Assembly: GCF_947496855.1 (NCBI RefSeq)
Contig: NZ_CANMED010000008.1
Coordinates: forward strand, 140,509 to 204,508
Source of the DNA: an uncultured Aquimarina sp.
Lineage (GTDB): Bacteria > Bacteroidota > Bacteroidia > Flavobacteriales > Flavobacteriaceae
Direction: 5' to 3'
Length of the DNA stretch: 64,000 bases
A program made the position numbers and the translations under genes. Positions 63,090 to 64,000 of the stretch are shown piece after piece. Numbering within the stretch: the first letter of the stretch is position 1; each line of letters starts with the position of its first letter. Under the pieces are notes generated by a model. The model made no database searches, had not been told where the DNA came from, and worked only from the letters and a program-made list of their open reading frames with translations.

Positions 63090-63698
63090 ATGCTTATTAT
63101 TGGTATAGCTGGAGGAACAGGTTGTGGAAAAACTACTGTCGTTAATCAAATTGTTAATGAATTACCTGAAAATGAAGTATGTGTTATTTCACAGGATTCA
63201 TATTATAAAGACACTAGTCATCTTAGATACGAGGAAAGAACTAAAATCAACTTTGATCATCCACAATCTATAGATTTTGAGCTTTTAGGAGAACATCTTA
63301 ATGCTTTAAGAAAAGGAGAAACTATTGAGCAACCTGTGTATTCATTTGTCGAACACAATCGAACTAAGGAAACCATAAAAACTGAACCTAGCAAAGTAAT
63401 TATCGTAGAAGGAATTTTGATCCTTACAAATCCTAAGATTCGTGATATGTTTGACATCAAAATATATGTTCAAACAGATAGTGATGAGCGTCTAATTAGA
63501 CGATTAAAACGAGATATTGCAGAAAGAGGTCGAGACATGGAAGAAGTTTTAGATCGATACCAAAACACCTTAAAACCTATGCATCAGCAATTTATAGATC
63601 CCACGAAGGAGTTTGCTGATTTGATTATTCCAAATAATAATTACAATAATGTTGCCATCGATATTGTTCGTACCATTGTAAAAGAACGCTTGAATTAA
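63090..63698 (+). CDS. udk: Uridine kinase
   Basis: 202 residues from the ATG at 63090; a TTG six bases upstream is rejected. The P-loop GIAGGTGCGKTTVVNQI is at the N terminus. Further motifs: ISQDSYYKDTSHL, NFDHPQSIDFELL, VIIVEGILILTNPKIRD and RLIRRLKRDIAERGRD. It phosphorylates uridine and cytidine in salvage. In flavobacteria it commonly precedes an FtsB/DivIC-type gene, as here. Confidence 0.96.
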   Translation: MLIIGIAGGTGCGKTTVVNQIVNELPENEVCVISQDSYYKDTSHLRYEERTKINFDHPQSIDFELLGEHLNALRKGETIEQPVYSFVEHNRTKETIKTEPSKVIIVEGILILTNPKIRDMFDIKIYVQTDSDERLIRRLKRDIAERGRDMEEVLDRYQNTLKPMHQQFIDPTKEFADLIIPNNNYNNVAIDIVRTIVKERLN

Positions 63699-63737
63699 CT
63701 TTTGTACCTTTATAAACTAAAAATTATTTGATTTAAA

Positions 63738-64000
63738 TTGAAGCCAAAACGCTATTTCGAAAAGCTAAAGAACACTCCTGCTCTAATACCTGTTTTTGCC
63801 ATATTTTTTAATAAATATGTGTTGATAATATTGGTATTTGTGGTATGGATCCTTTTTTTGGATACAAATTCGTGGCTTATTCATAGAGAATTAGATCAGG
63901 AAATCAAAGAATTAAACGATAACAAAGAATATTATAAAAAGGAAATTATAAAGGATCAAAAAGATATAAAAATTCTAAAAGACAGTAGTGAACTAGAAAA
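63738..64000 (+). CDS. Septum formation initiator (FtsB/DivIC) family protein (partial)
   Basis: The first 87 codons are present; the gene runs off the right edge. TTG at 63738 is the only reasonable start, since an in-frame stop lies at 63729. One membrane helix (YVLIILVFVVWILFLDTNSW) is followed by a coiled coil rich in Glu and Lys (REDQEIKEL-type heptads, DNKEYYKKEIIKDQKDIKIL). This is the pattern of FtsB/DivIC division proteins that link FtsQ and FtsL at the septum. Position after udk agrees. Confidence 0.82.
   Translation, partial: MKPKRYFEKLKNTPALIPVFAIFFNKYVLIILVFVVWILFLDTNSWLIHRELDQEIKELNDNKEYYKKEIIKDQKDIKILKDSSELE

Overview
The window looks like chromosomal DNA of a marine-type Flavobacteriaceae bacterium (Bacteroidota). 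Evidence: low GC, secreted proteins ending in type IX secretion (T9SS) sorting domains, a SusC/SusD pair, -7 promoter boxes of the Bacteroidota TAnnTTTG type, GG-leader peptides starting MKKDILK, and several TTG starts. An Aquimarina-like genus is plausible, but the sequence alone does not fix it.

Layout. (1) 1-9837: nitrate/nitrite assimilation. A partial nitrate-binding lipoprotein (minus strand, running off the left edge), an exported protein with two PilJ-type nitrate-sensing motifs, a NarL-type response regulator, an outer-membrane porin, nirB, nirD, a DUF4202 protein, a PilJ-domain sensor kinase and a small unknown gene. Three promoters share one operator/-7 arrangement, and a fourth shares part of it. 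(2) 9861-12854: glycolysis (pfkA, gapA) and a BadF-type sugar kinase. (3) 13158-16540: two T9SS-exported proteins, one with three 333-bp repeats. (4) 16855-34731: a starch/maltodextrin utilisation locus with three GH13 enzymes sent to different places, a GH65 phosphorylase, beta-phosphoglucomutase, an MFS transporter, a LacI regulator, SusC, SusD and a SusE-like protein. A LacI-type operator lies between lacI and susC, and a near-identical one lies upstream of pfkA, suggesting that sugar uptake and glycolysis are controlled together.

(5) 34732-43404: the most interesting region, an apparently complete peptide natural-product cluster. Two Cys-rich precursors with 25-residue GG leaders share a conserved core pattern and a common upstream element. 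They are accompanied by a hexapeptide acyltransferase, a DxD glycosyltransferase-like protein, a membrane fusion protein (degenerate C39 + VKOR + thioredoxin), a C39-peptidase ABC exporter and an HlyD adaptor. A four-helix-bundle cassette sits between exporter and adaptor. The gene set predicts secreted, disulfide-bonded and possibly glycosylated/acylated peptides, glycocin-like in logic but with different parts.

(6) 43407-56923: a TPR histidine kinase, two exported peptidase/hydrolase lipoproteins, dsbD-tilS, a sigma-like protein, pabB with a flavin reductase, tRNA-Pro(UGG) and an unknown exported protein. (7) 57032-64000: a TonB-dependent receptor, PQQ-type sugar dehydrogenase and cytochrome c unit, an unknown exported protein, anmK, udk and the start of an FtsB/DivIC-type gene running off the right edge.
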